This document shows positions 31,297 through 39,480 of a stretch of DNA of 39,542 nucleotides, piece after piece. The notes under the pieces were generated by a model. That model did no database searches and had not been told where the DNA came from. It saw only the letters and a program-made list of their open reading frames with translations. This DNA comes from JAVBQG01 sp031549185 (GTDB taxonomy: Bacteria; Synergistota; Synergistia; Synergistales; Synergistaceae), in contig JAVBQG010000052.1 in NCBI GenBank assembly GCA_031549185.1, forward strand, positions 1 to 39,542, in the 5' to 3' direction. The stretch's first letter is position 1. Each line of letters opens with the position of its first letter. Made by a program: the position numbers and the translations under genes.

Positions 31297-33051
31297 GTGA
31301 GAAAAGTGAAGATTGTCTGCACGCTGGGGCCGGCATGCGGAGAACTGGATAAACTGCGGGCGCTGGTCGTGGCCGGGATGAACGTGGCTCGCTTCAACTT
31401 CAGCCACGGGAATTACGAGACGCACGGCAGAATGCTCGATATGGTGCGGCAAGTGGAGGGCGAGGGCAGCCAACCGATCGCCACGGTTCTGGACACCAAG
31501 GGACCGGAGATTCGAACGGGTCTGTTGGAGGACCACAAGCCGGTCGAGCTGAAGGCCGACTCGGCGTTCACTCTTGTCACCGACGAATGCGTGGGAGACA
31601 AGAATCGGGTGAGCATCAGCTACGAACGCCTGCCGGAGGAGGTGTCGATCGGCGAAAACCTCTTCATCGACGACGGTTCCATCCAGCTGAGGATCGAGAA
31701 CATCGCGGCGGGCGCGATCGAATGCCGCGTGATGGTCGGCGGTATGCTGGGAGAGCGGAAGGGTCTCAACGCGCCGGGCGCGAACCTCTCGGTTCCCACG
31801 CTGACGGAGAAGGACATCGAGGACATCAAGTGGGGCATGGAGCACGACATGGACTACCTCGCGGTCTCCTTCGTGCGAAGCAGGGAGGACGTCATGGAGG
31901 TCCGCCGCGTCGTGGAATCCCACGGCAGCAAACGAATCAACATCATCGCCAAGATCGAGACGCGGCAGTCCGTCGAGAACCTCGAGGAGATCGTCCAGGT
32001 CGTGGACGGCATGATGGTGGCGCGGGGAGATCTGGGGGTCGAGATGCCCACGGAGGAAGTCCCCATCGTCCAGAAGAGGATCATCGAGCTCTGCCGCAGC
32101 CAGGGGAAACCGGTGATCGTGGCGACGCAGATGCTCGATTCGATGATCCGCAACCCACGCCCGACGCGCGCGGAGGCGAGCGACGTGGCGAACGCCGTGC
32201 TCGACGGCGCTGACGCCGTCATGCTCTCCGGAGAGACGGCGAACGGAAAGTATCCGCTGGAGACCGTCCGGGTGATGGCGCGCATCGTGGAGCGCGCGGA
32301 GCGCGAGCTGAAACCCGACTTCAAGCGGGCAAGGCCGGGATCGAGGGCGCTGAACGTGGCGGATTCCGTCAGCCACGGCGCCATGCAGGTCGCCGAGGAA
32401 CTCTCGGCGAGCGCGGTGATCTCGCTCACGCGGAGCGGCAGCACGGCGAGCATGGTCAGCAAATACCGCCCGGACGCGCCGATCGTGGCGGCGACGCCGT
32501 TGCGGACGACCTGGCGCTCGCTCGCCCTGATGTGGGGCGTCTACCCCGCTTTGCTCGACGAGTATTCGGACTCGGAGAGCGCCGTCGACGCGGCCATCGC
32601 CGCCGTTCTGCGGCACGAGTATGTCCGGGAGGGGGATACGGTCGTCATCACCGCCGGATTCCCCGTGTTCGTCTCCGGCACCACCAACATGGTGTTGGTG
32701 CAGACCGTCGGGCGCGTGCTGCTGCATGCCCGCTCGCTGATCAAACGCGAGGCGGCGGGCTTCGTCTGCGAGGCGTGGTCCGCGCAGGAGGCGCTCGACA
32801 AAATGGCGAACGGAAACGTCCTGGTTGTGCCATCGACCGGACCGGAGCACCTTCCGGCGATCAAAAAGGCCGTGGCGCTCATTACGGAGGAGGAGGGCAT
32901 GACGAATTTCACCGCCATGACCGCCCTTCAACTCGGGATTCCCTGCATGACGGGCGTCTCCGGCGCGATGGAAAAACTGCGCGACGGTATGCTGATTACG
33001 GTGGACGGCATTCATGGGGTGGTCTACGAGGGACGAATGAGGATGAACTGA
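31297..33051 (+). CDS. pyk: Pyruvate kinase with C-terminal extension
   Basis: The 584-residue enzyme converts phosphoenolpyruvate and ADP to pyruvate and ATP. Seen: VKIVCTLGPACG, MNVARFNFSHGNYETH, LDTKGPEIRTG, the active-site signature NIIAKIETRQSVENLEEI, VARGDLGVEMP, and ATQMLDSMIRNPRPTRAEASDVANAVLDGADAVMLSGETANGKYP. After the usual regulatory C-domain comes an extra domain of about 100 residues like the PEP-utiliser domain of Bacillus/Geobacillus pyruvate kinase; the place of the phosphohistidine motif reads MTNFTAM, so it cannot carry phosphate. GTG 31297 is preferred over TTG 31291 because GGGAGG then lies at 8 bases. The stop shares a base with the nfo start. Confidence 0.96.
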   Translation: MRKVKIVCTLGPACGELDKLRALVVAGMNVARFNFSHGNYETHGRMLDMVRQVEGEGSQPIATVLDTKGPEIRTGLLEDHKPVELKADSAFTLVTDECVGDKNRVSISYERLPEEVSIGENLFIDDGSIQLRIENIAAGAIECRVMVGGMLGERKGLNAPGANLSVPTLTEKDIEDIKWGMEHDMDYLAVSFVRSREDVMEVRRVVESHGSKRINIIAKIETRQSVENLEEIVQVVDGMMVARGDLGVEMPTEEVPIVQKRIIELCRSQGKPVIVATQMLDSMIRNPRPTRAEASDVANAVLDGADAVMLSGETANGKYPLETVRVMARIVERAERELKPDFKRARPGSRALNVADSVSHGAMQVAEELSASAVISLTRSGSTASMVSKYRPDAPIVAATPLRTTWRSLALMWGVYPALLDEYSDSESAVDAAIAAVLRHEYVREGDTVVITAGFPVFVSGTTNMVLVQTVGRVLLHARSLIKREAAGFVCEAWSAQEALDKMANGNVLVVPSTGPEHLPAIKKAVALITEEEGMTNFTAMTALQLGIPCMTGVSGAMEKLRDGMLITVDGIHGVVYEGRMRMN

Positions 33052-33893
33052 TGCCCCTGCTCGGGGCGCATATCTCGGTCGCCGGCGGCCTTCACAAGGC
33101 GATCGAGCGGGCGACGGCGCTGGAGTGCGAAGCGATCCAGATCTTCACGCGCAATCCCCTGCAGTGGAAGGGAAGAAGTCTGTCGATCTCCGAGATCGAG
33201 GGGTTCAGGAGGGCTTTGCTCGCGAGCCCCTTGAAGCGCGTCGTTTCCCACGCGTCATATCTGATCAATCTCGCCGGCGGTGGGGAGGTTCGATCGCGCA
33301 GTGTCTCTGCGCTGATCGACGAAATCGAGCGCTGTTATCAGCTCGGCATCGACGCCGTCGTGCTGCACCCCGGCTCTGCCGGGGACGGCGACAGGGAGGC
33401 GGCCTTCGACCTCCTCGCAAGATCCCTGTCGGAGGTGCTGGAGCACACCGAGAGCTCGCCGGTCGCGATTCTGCTCGAGACGATGGCGGGGCAGGGCGGC
33501 GTGCTCGGCGTCACCGTAGAGGAACTTGCGCGGGCCATCGACGCCCTCGACTGGAATCGGCGCCTCGGCGTCTGCGCGGACATCTGCCATCTCTTCGGCG
33601 CGGGATACGACCTGCGCGGCGAGGGCGGATACCGGCGACTGGTCTCCTCGCTCGACAAACACGTCGGACTCGAACGGGTCGGTTGTTGGCACATGAGCGA
33701 CAACAAGGGAACCAGGGGCAGCAACATCGACCGGCACGCACACATCGGCGAGGGCGAAGTTGGCGTAATTCCCTTCTTCATGTTAGTATCGGACGACCGG
33801 TTCCGCGACACGCCGGCGATCCTCGAGACGCCGAAAGAGGGCATCGGCGACGAGGGCAATCTCGCTCTGTTGCGCAAAACAAGAGGATCTTGA
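33051..33893 (+). CDS. nfo: Deoxyribonuclease IV (endonuclease IV, AP endonuclease)
   Basis: The 280-residue TIM-barrel enzyme cleaves DNA at abasic sites. Seen: LLGAHISVAGGLHKAIERA at the start, IQIFTRNPLQWKG, VSHASYLINLA, VVLHPGS, ILLETMAGQG, LGVCADICHLFGAGYDL, CWHMSDNKGTRGSNIDRHAHIGEGEVG and PAILETPKE. These supply the three-zinc ligands His, His, Glu, Asp, His, His, Asp, His and Glu. The frame begins upstream inside pyk, but the ATG at 33051 overlaps the pyk stop by one base and matches the family start. Confidence 0.95.
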   Translation: MPLLGAHISVAGGLHKAIERATALECEAIQIFTRNPLQWKGRSLSISEIEGFRRALLASPLKRVVSHASYLINLAGGGEVRSRSVSALIDEIERCYQLGIDAVVLHPGSAGDGDREAAFDLLARSLSEVLEHTESSPVAILLETMAGQGGVLGVTVEELARAIDALDWNRRLGVCADICHLFGAGYDLRGEGGYRRLVSSLDKHVGLERVGCWHMSDNKGTRGSNIDRHAHIGEGEVGVIPFFMLVSDDRFRDTPAILETPKEGIGDEGNLALLRKTRGS

Positions 33894-33908
33894 CCAAGGG
33901 GGTTCACA

Positions 33909-34733
33909 TTGTCCGCTTTTCTCGATTTTCGATGGCAGGATTTTATCGATATCTTTGTCGTGGCATTTCTCGCTTACAGAGTGCTGCTTTTTTTCGTGGA
34001 TACGCGCGCGATGCAGTTGGTGCGCGGGCTTCTCATCATCGCGGCGTTCGGCGCGATCGCGCGGGCGCTCGACCTGCGCGCGATATCGTGGGTGTTGAGT
34101 CATTTGCTCAGCGCTTTCCTGATCGCGATTCCGATCGTCTTTCAGCCGGAGCTCCGGCGCCTCCTCGAGGAGATCGGGCGCGGGCGGCTGCTCTCGAACC
34201 GCAAGGGCACGGAGGACGTGGGGGACGTTCACGCGGAGGCGGTCGCCAAGGCAGTGACATACCTCAAGCAACATAAGATCGGTGCCTTGATCGTCTTCCA
34301 GCGGGAGACCGGGCTCAAGGAAATCTGGCGCTCCGCCGTGCACCTGCGCTCGGAGATCACGCAGGAGCTTCTGCTGTCGATCTTCTGGCCCAACAACCCT
34401 CTGCACGATGGAGCCGTCATCATGGACCGCCAGTCGGTCATCGCGGCGGCCTGTTATCTCCCCCTGACGGACAAGACGGATATCTCGCGCTGGCACGGCA
34501 CGCGGCACCGTGCCGGCGTCGGCGTGACCGAGGTCTCCGACGCGTTTGCGCTGGTGGTCTCGGAAGAACAGGGGCACGTGTCCCTGGCGGTGCGCGGAAG
34601 GCTGTCGCGCCCTTTGAACGACGAGCAGCTCCTGCGTTTCGTGCGCAGGTACTTCAACCCCTACGGAAAGAACCCGACCTTCCTGCAGCGCCTGCGGGAT
34701 GAGATCGAGACGCAGTGGCCGAATCTCACATGA
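33909..34733 (+). CDS. cdaA: Diadenylate cyclase (c-di-AMP synthase)
   Basis: The 274-residue membrane enzyme joins two ATP to c-di-AMP. Three N-terminal membrane helices (IFVVAFLAYRVLLFFV, LVRGLLIIAAFGAIARAL, LLSAFLIAIPIVFQPELRR) precede the DAC domain, which has the DGA motif in NNPLHDGAVIM and the RHR motif in GTRHRAGVGVTE. The start is TTG at 33909 with AAGGGGG at 6 bases. It is followed by cdaR and glmM, the conserved trio that links c-di-AMP level to cell-wall precursor supply; in Bacillus and relatives CdaR and GlmM bind and modulate CdaA. Confidence 0.96.
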   Translation: MSAFLDFRWQDFIDIFVVAFLAYRVLLFFVDTRAMQLVRGLLIIAAFGAIARALDLRAISWVLSHLLSAFLIAIPIVFQPELRRLLEEIGRGRLLSNRKGTEDVGDVHAEAVAKAVTYLKQHKIGALIVFQRETGLKEIWRSAVHLRSEITQELLLSIFWPNNPLHDGAVIMDRQSVIAAACYLPLTDKTDISRWHGTRHRAGVGVTEVSDAFALVVSEEQGHVSLAVRGRLSRPLNDEQLLRFVRRYFNPYGKNPTFLQRLRDEIETQWPNLT

Positions 34734-35965
34734 AGAAGGCCGGCGTACCTCTCCCCGACCTGACGGACGGCACCAGGAGAACGCGATGGGTACTTCGCAT
34801 CGTGTCGGTCGTCTTCGCCGTGCTCCTGTGGATGTTCGTCACGTGGGACGGGAGCTCGCTCGGCACGCGCGAAGTCCGGGTGCCCCTTAAATACGCCGAC
34901 CTCCCCGACGGCTATTCGGTGTCGAGCGCGACGCGCGACATCAAGGTCACCGTCGAAGGCCGCTTCGAGTCGCTCGCCCTCTTCAGCGGCAACGCGATTA
35001 CGGCGTCGGTCGGGATGCAGGACCTGAAACCCGGGAAGTACCGCCTCCCCGTGCAGATCAACCTCCCCGAGTCCATGCGCCTTGTGAGCTACGCGCCGCA
35101 GGTCGTCGATTTCGAACTCTTCCGCATCATCGAACGCAAGATGCAGCCGCGTCTGTCGATCAAGGAAGAGCTGCCCGGCAGTTATTCGCTGAGCGAGGTT
35201 GAGACGATCCCGAACGAAGTCACGATACGCGGCCCCGAGAGCGCGGTGATGTCCGTCCGTCGTGCGGAACTGCAGGGAACTTTCGCGGAGCTCAGACAGG
35301 GCGGGGCGAAGGAGCTGCCCGTCGTCCTGATGGGGGAGAAGGAGGAGGTCAAGGGCCTCGTTATCGAGCCCCGCACGGTAAAGGTGGCGGCGAAATTCAC
35401 GGAGACCCTCGAGGAGAAGATCGTACCGGTGCGGGTGGCGACGGGCGGTTCTCCTGCCGGGACGCTTGAAGTGTCGTCTATCACCGTTTCGCCGGATGTG
35501 GTAACATTGAAGGGTCCGCACAGCGAACTTCAAAACATCTCGGAGATTCGCCTCCAGACGATCGATGTCTCGGGGCTCACGGAGGACCTGGATGTCGAGC
35601 TTCCCCTGGGCACATCGGACTCGGAGATCACTGTGGTCGGACCCTCGTATGCCCACGTCCGCGTCGAGTTTCACTCCGCGGTGGAACGGTATACGTTCCT
35701 GAACGTTCCGATCATGGTGCGGGGCAGAGGGGTGTACAAGGATTGGAATCTGGCGCCGAGTCGCGCAAGTGTTACAATAGAGTGGTCGGCAGTGCCCGGT
35801 ATGACCATCGACCGAACGACTCCGCCCTTCGAGCTTTATGTGGATGTGACGAACGTGGTATCGCAACAACTGTCACTCCCCTTGCTGGTGAAGGATCTGC
35901 CGCTGGGGATCAAGGTCATTCGCCTGGAACCGGAACAAATCACCGTGAAAGCCGTAATTCCCTGA
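34730..35965 (+). CDS. cdaR: CdaR, YbbR-domain regulator of diadenylate cyclase
   Basis: The 411-residue product has a single N-terminal membrane anchor (WVLRIVSVVFAVLLWMFVTW) and an extracytoplasmic part made of repeated YbbR beta-domains, visible as recurring VEGRFESL / IRGPESAV / LKGPHSEL / VVGPSYAHV segments about 80-90 residues apart. CdaR controls CdaA activity from outside the membrane. The ATG at 34730 overlaps the cdaA stop by 4 bases; a GTG at 34715 is in frame. Confidence 0.92.
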   Translation: MKKAGVPLPDLTDGTRRTRWVLRIVSVVFAVLLWMFVTWDGSSLGTREVRVPLKYADLPDGYSVSSATRDIKVTVEGRFESLALFSGNAITASVGMQDLKPGKYRLPVQINLPESMRLVSYAPQVVDFELFRIIERKMQPRLSIKEELPGSYSLSEVETIPNEVTIRGPESAVMSVRRAELQGTFAELRQGGAKELPVVLMGEKEEVKGLVIEPRTVKVAAKFTETLEEKIVPVRVATGGSPAGTLEVSSITVSPDVVTLKGPHSELQNISEIRLQTIDVSGLTEDLDVELPLGTSDSEITVVGPSYAHVRVEFHSAVERYTFLNVPIMVRGRGVYKDWNLAPSRASVTIEWSAVPGMTIDRTTPPFELYVDVTNVVSQQLSLPLLVKDLPLGIKVIRLEPEQITVKAVIP

Positions 35966-36002
35966 TGGTGCAGGGGACAGATTTCTTGAGAGGTGAGTAT
36001 TG

Positions 36003-37376
36003 ATGGGAACGCCCGATAAGGTCCGATGCCTGTTTGGTACCGATGGAGTGAGGGACGTGGCAAACCGCGGCATCATGACGCCCGAGATGGCGATGAGGCT
36101 GGGACGCGCTTTCGTATTATTCCTGACGGAGAGGGGGATTCCGCGGCCGAGGATCGCCGTGGGAAGGGACACGAGGCGCTCCGGTCCGATGCTGGAATCC
36201 GCCCTGTCGGCGGGCATGATGTCCGCAGGCGCACAGGTTCATATTCTGGGCGTATTTCCGACGCCGGGCGTCAGCTTCTCCGTCCAGGAGGGACGCTTCG
36301 ACGCCGGCGCGGTCATCAGTGCATCGCACAACCCTGCGGAGTACAACGGGATCAAGTTTCTCGACGGCAGGGGGTTCAAGCTGAAGGACGACGACGAGGC
36401 GACGATCGAGGAATATCTGGGCGACAACCTCCTCGACGAGTGGCGCCCGACCGGCGCCTCCATCGGCGAATCCTGCGAGGCGTATCAATATCGGGATTCC
36501 TACATTGCCTGGTTGCACAGGCAACTTCGCTCGATCGGAACGTGCGACTGGCCACTGGTCGTCGACGCGGCCAACGGGGCGGCGTCCGATTTCGTCCAGG
36601 GCGTGTTTGCATCGTGGGGCGCGCCGGTGACGTTCTGCGGGGTCGAGCCGGACGGACTCAACATAAACGAGGGCGTCGGCGTGATGCACATGGATCACCT
36701 GGCAAACGAGACGCGCAAACAGGGGGCGGCGCTGGGCATCGCCTACGACGGAGACACGGACCGCGTATTGCTTTGCGACGGAGACGGACGCGCGATCGAC
36801 GGGGACATCATGCTCTGGATCATCGGACGTTACCTCGCGAAAGAGGGACAGCTCGGCAGTGGCGTCGTCGCGACCGTCATGAGCAACATGATACTGGAGA
36901 AGAAGCTGGCGGAGGAGGACATACAGGTCTTCCGCTGTCCCGTCGGCGACCGCTACGTGCTGGACAAGATGCAGGAGCGGGCCTCGCGTCTGGGAGGCGA
37001 ACAATCGGGGCACATCATCGCCTCGGATTACGTCTCCACCGGCGACGGTCTCTGCACGGGGCTGCTCTTCCTGAAAGCGTGCAAGAACCTCGGCGAGGAC
37101 GTGGCCACGATCGTCGATCGCTTCCCCCGCTATCCCCAGGTGCTGCGCAACCTCAAACTGGCCAATCGCGACGAGATTCTTCGCTCTCCGCTGCTGGCGG
37201 AGGCCACGGCACAGGCGGAAAAACGGCTCGAAGGCAGGGGGCGCCTTCTCCTTCGTCCGTCGGGGACGGAGCCGTTGCTCCGCATCCTCGTGGAGGCGAA
37301 GGACGAGACGCTGATGCGGTCCGTCTGCGACGATCTCGAGAGCGTCATTGTGAACATCGGGAGCGATGTTGCCTGA
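36003..37376 (+). CDS. glmM: Phosphoglucosamine mutase
   Basis: The 457-residue enzyme interconverts glucosamine 6-phosphate and 1-phosphate for UDP-GlcNAc, hence peptidoglycan and outer-membrane sugars. Seen: CLFGTDGVRDVAN, GRDTRRSGPMLESAL, the phosphoserine loop VISASHNPAEYNGIKF, the metal loop IAYDGDTDRVLL, GGEQSGHII and the phosphate-binding RPSGTEPLLRI. The ATG at 36003 follows GAGAGGTGA; a TTG lies directly before it. Position after cdaA-cdaR is the standard order. Confidence 0.96.
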   Translation: MGTPDKVRCLFGTDGVRDVANRGIMTPEMAMRLGRAFVLFLTERGIPRPRIAVGRDTRRSGPMLESALSAGMMSAGAQVHILGVFPTPGVSFSVQEGRFDAGAVISASHNPAEYNGIKFLDGRGFKLKDDDEATIEEYLGDNLLDEWRPTGASIGESCEAYQYRDSYIAWLHRQLRSIGTCDWPLVVDAANGAASDFVQGVFASWGAPVTFCGVEPDGLNINEGVGVMHMDHLANETRKQGAALGIAYDGDTDRVLLCDGDGRAIDGDIMLWIIGRYLAKEGQLGSGVVATVMSNMILEKKLAEEDIQVFRCPVGDRYVLDKMQERASRLGGEQSGHIIASDYVSTGDGLCTGLLFLKACKNLGEDVATIVDRFPRYPQVLRNLKLANRDEILRSPLLAEATAQAEKRLEGRGRLLLRPSGTEPLLRILVEAKDETLMRSVCDDLESVIVNIGSDVA

Positions 37377-37389
37377 GGGAGGGATAGCC

Positions 37390-38142
37390 ATGGAGATCAA
37401 CTACACCGGCAAAAGAGTCCTCGTCACGGGCGGGGCGAGTGGAATCGGCAGCGCGATCGTCAGGGAATATGGCCGGCTCGGAGCGGCGGTCGGCATCGCC
37501 GACGTCGACCGGGAGCGGGGTATTGCGCTTGAAACTGCCTGCATCGAGGCGGGTTACAAGGTCTTGTATTATCACATCGACCTCAGGCACTCCGGGGCGA
37601 TCCGACAGATGTTCGACGAGGCGGAGGCGATCGGCGGACACGCCGACATCCTCGTCAACGTCGCGGACGTTTCCCGTTTCAAACCGATGATGGAGATGAC
37701 GGCCGAGGAATGGGACGAAATTCAGGCCATCAACCTGCGGGCGCCCTTCCTCTGCTCGCAGTGTTTTGTGGCGCACAGGAAAAACATGGGATACGGAAGG
37801 ATCGTCAACGTCGCCCCGACGAAGGCGATCGTGTGCGACGAGGGCAACGAGGCGTACGCGGTGAGCCAGGGCGGGCTCGTGTCGCTCACACGGGCGATGG
37901 CCCTTTCGCTCGCGCACCGGCGGATCACCGTCAACTGCATATCGCCCGGGTGGATCGAGACCGGGGATTATTCGAAACTCCGTCCCGAGGACCACGCCCA
38001 GCACCCGTCGGGCAGGGTCGGCCACCCCGAGGACGTGGCCCTCGCGTGCCTCTACCTCACCGCCCCGGCCAACGACTTCATAAACGGAGAGAACATCGTC
38101 CTCGACGGCGGCTTCTGCCGGAAAATGCAGTATCTGGAGTAG
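37390..38142 (+). CDS. SDR-family protein with altered catalytic residues
   Basis: The 250-residue product has the classical SDR fold: GGASGIGSAIV (cofactor loop), ADVDRE (second strand), IDLRHS and GGHADILVNVADVS (in place of NNAG), then the C-terminal GDYSKLRPED and INGENIVLDGGFCRK. The catalytic tetrad is damaged. The active-site Lys of YxxxK is Gln (YAVSQGG), and the Ser before it aligns with Pro (IVNVAPTKAIV). It may bind NAD(P) or a ligand without normal oxidoreductase action. It follows glmM after 13 bases with GGGAGGGA as ribosome site and is the last gene of the operon. Confidence 0.88.
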   Translation: MEINYTGKRVLVTGGASGIGSAIVREYGRLGAAVGIADVDRERGIALETACIEAGYKVLYYHIDLRHSGAIRQMFDEAEAIGGHADILVNVADVSRFKPMMEMTAEEWDEIQAINLRAPFLCSQCFVAHRKNMGYGRIVNVAPTKAIVCDEGNEAYAVSQGGLVSLTRAMALSLAHRRITVNCISPGWIETGDYSKLRPEDHAQHPSGRVGHPEDVALACLYLTAPANDFINGENIVLDGGFCRKMQYLE

Positions 38143-38184
38143 ATCCGAGGCGAAGCCGCAAGAGCCCTGAATGTCGAAAACCTG

Positions 38185-38209
38185 TCGGATCCGTGAGGGT
38201 CCGATTTTT
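38185..38209 (+). terminator. Terminator of the dnaX-glmM-SDR operon
   Basis: TCGGATCC and GGGTCCGA form an 8 bp stem with one wobble and a GTGA loop, followed by five T. It lies about 40 bases after the SDR stop. Confidence 0.8.
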
Positions 38210-38299
38210 AATGTCTGCTTGTTTCGGTCGCGCGAAAAAATATGCAAAGCCAGATGAGCGAGTTTACGGAAAGTCACTCCCTTGATCTTTGGGACTCCC

Positions 38300-38337
38300 T
38301 TATTCAGGTTCTATTTCAAATGGCCCGTTTTGTGTAG
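38300..38337. repeat. Interrupted intergenic repeat flanking the IS110 right end
   Basis: Matches 12623-12660 at 36 of 38 positions. The match stops exactly at GTAG: the copy at 12657 continues as a GGGCG palindrome, whereas this one continues into the element. AG at 38336-38337 (CT on the transposase strand) is the likely core dinucleotide. Confidence 0.85.
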
Positions 38338-38352
38338 CAACGGTATCTCTTG

Positions 38353-39303
38353 TCAAGCCTGACCTTGAAGAGATCTGGGATTCCATAGGGTTGCCGTGGT
38401 GATCATGGTGTTGATGACGGTTAACAGTTTTCTCATACATGCGACCACGGCGACCTTGTAAGCTTTACCGGCTGTGCGATAGCGCTCGAACCATTTCTTC
38501 ACGACTGGGTTCCACGTAATGGCCGAGCGCATGACGTTGTAAAGGGCCCTGCGTACATTGCGCCTGCCGGCGTGAATATGCCTCTGCCCACGGAACGCGC
38601 CACTGTCTCTGTTGAAGGGCGCAACGCCGACGAGGGCTGCCAGTTGTTTACGATTCAATTTGCCGAGTTCCGGCAAATGTGCGATCAGTGTTGCAGACAG
38701 GATCGGTCCGACACCGGGAATACTCTGTTGGATTTTGTCCTGAACGGAGAAATCAGGATTGGAGGTGATCCCGTCGTCGATGTCCTTATCCAGTTTTTTA
38801 ACGCGTGCCTGCAACTGCGCGATGTTATCCCGAATCTCCACAGCGATGTCGGCAGGAGCATGTTCAAAATGACTTTTCTCCATCGTGATCATCGAGATCA
38901 GTTGCTCCCGTCTTTTCAGCAGGCAAGCCAAGCTCTCGCGATTCGGGTTTGCGGGCTCATCCGGCGCTAGATGACGGGATTGAGCGAAACGAGCCAAAAG
39001 GTATGCGTCCTGCTTGTCCGTCTTGCTTAAGAGGTTGAGGGAGCGCGCGAAGTCGCGTACCTGTCTCGGATTCAGGACCTTAACAGGGATATCCGCTTCC
39101 TGCATGGCTTTGATGACACGACGCTCGTATCCCCCAGTGGCTTCGAGCACGACGATGGTCGGGTTCAGTTTCCGCAGATCGTCAAGCAGCGTGGAGAAAC
39201 CCTTGAGCGTGTTGGTGACCCGATGAGCCTTACCATCGGGCAGCCAGGTGTAATCCAAATTGTTCTTTGACACGTCGATACCGACAAATATTTGAGCGGA
39301 CAT
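38353..39303 (-). CDS. IS110-family transposase/recombinase
   Basis: The 316-residue recombinase has an N-terminal RuvC-like DEDD domain: FVGIDVSKNNLDY (Asp), VVLEATGGYERRV (Glu) and LSKTDKQDAYLLARFA (Asp, Asp). A coiled-coil linker (KKLDKDIDDGI region) follows, then the Tnp_20 domain with IPGVGPILSATLIAHLPELG, LAALVGVAPFNRDSGAFRGQRHIHAGR carrying the catalytic Ser, and RRALYNVMRSA. It recombines DNA with a bridge RNA as guide. The ATG at 39303 has GGGAGG at 7 bases. All catalytic residues are present and the frame is intact, so it should be active. Confidence 0.96.
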   Translation of the reverse strand: MSAQIFVGIDVSKNNLDYTWLPDGKAHRVTNTLKGFSTLLDDLRKLNPTIVVLEATGGYERRVIKAMQEADIPVKVLNPRQVRDFARSLNLLSKTDKQDAYLLARFAQSRHLAPDEPANPNRESLACLLKRREQLISMITMEKSHFEHAPADIAVEIRDNIAQLQARVKKLDKDIDDGITSNPDFSVQDKIQQSIPGVGPILSATLIAHLPELGKLNRKQLAALVGVAPFNRDSGAFRGQRHIHAGRRNVRRALYNVMRSAITWNPVVKKWFERYRTAGKAYKVAVVACMRKLLTVINTMITTATLWNPRSLQGQA

Positions 39304-39318
39304 AGACAAGCCTCCCAT

Positions 39319-39480
39319 CCTTGTAATGCGGGCTCGTAGCCCCAGGCAACGGTTCGGGATAGTGATCAGACCGGATTACCGACCTCGTCTACACAACGAA
39401 CTCGCACATTCGCGGTTCCGGGGCGAACACGATCTGGTAATCCGATCCGGTCCCCGAGGGGTTGCTTCCCTCGGTACCAG
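39319..39480 (-). ncRNA. IS110 bridge RNA
   Basis: Read on the minus strand, 5' to 3': a stem-loop CCGAGGG/CCCTCGG (39454-39474); a target-binding stem-loop with outer stem 39436-39444/39372-39380 (9 bp), an internal loop, and inner hairpin 39398-39419 (GAAC-CGC/GCG-GTTC); then a donor-binding region with inner hairpin GGGCT/AGCCC (39330-39343). The internal loop carries the left guide GTGTTCGCCCC (39420-39430) and right guide GTTGTGTAG (39389-39397); the donor part carries ACCGTTGCC (39345-39353) and TACAAG (39320-39325). All four match expected DNA in or beside the element. Exact transcript ends are not determined. Confidence 0.8.

Noticed and set aside
31090..33015. A 641-codon minus-strand frame opposite pyk
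   Set aside because: Antisense shadow of pyruvate kinase; Arg/His/Asp-rich, no domains.
38353..39303. IS1111-type element with its guide RNA downstream of the transposase
   Set aside because: Only 15 bases lie between the transposase stop and the repeat junction, there are no subterminal inverted repeats, and the structured RNA is upstream.
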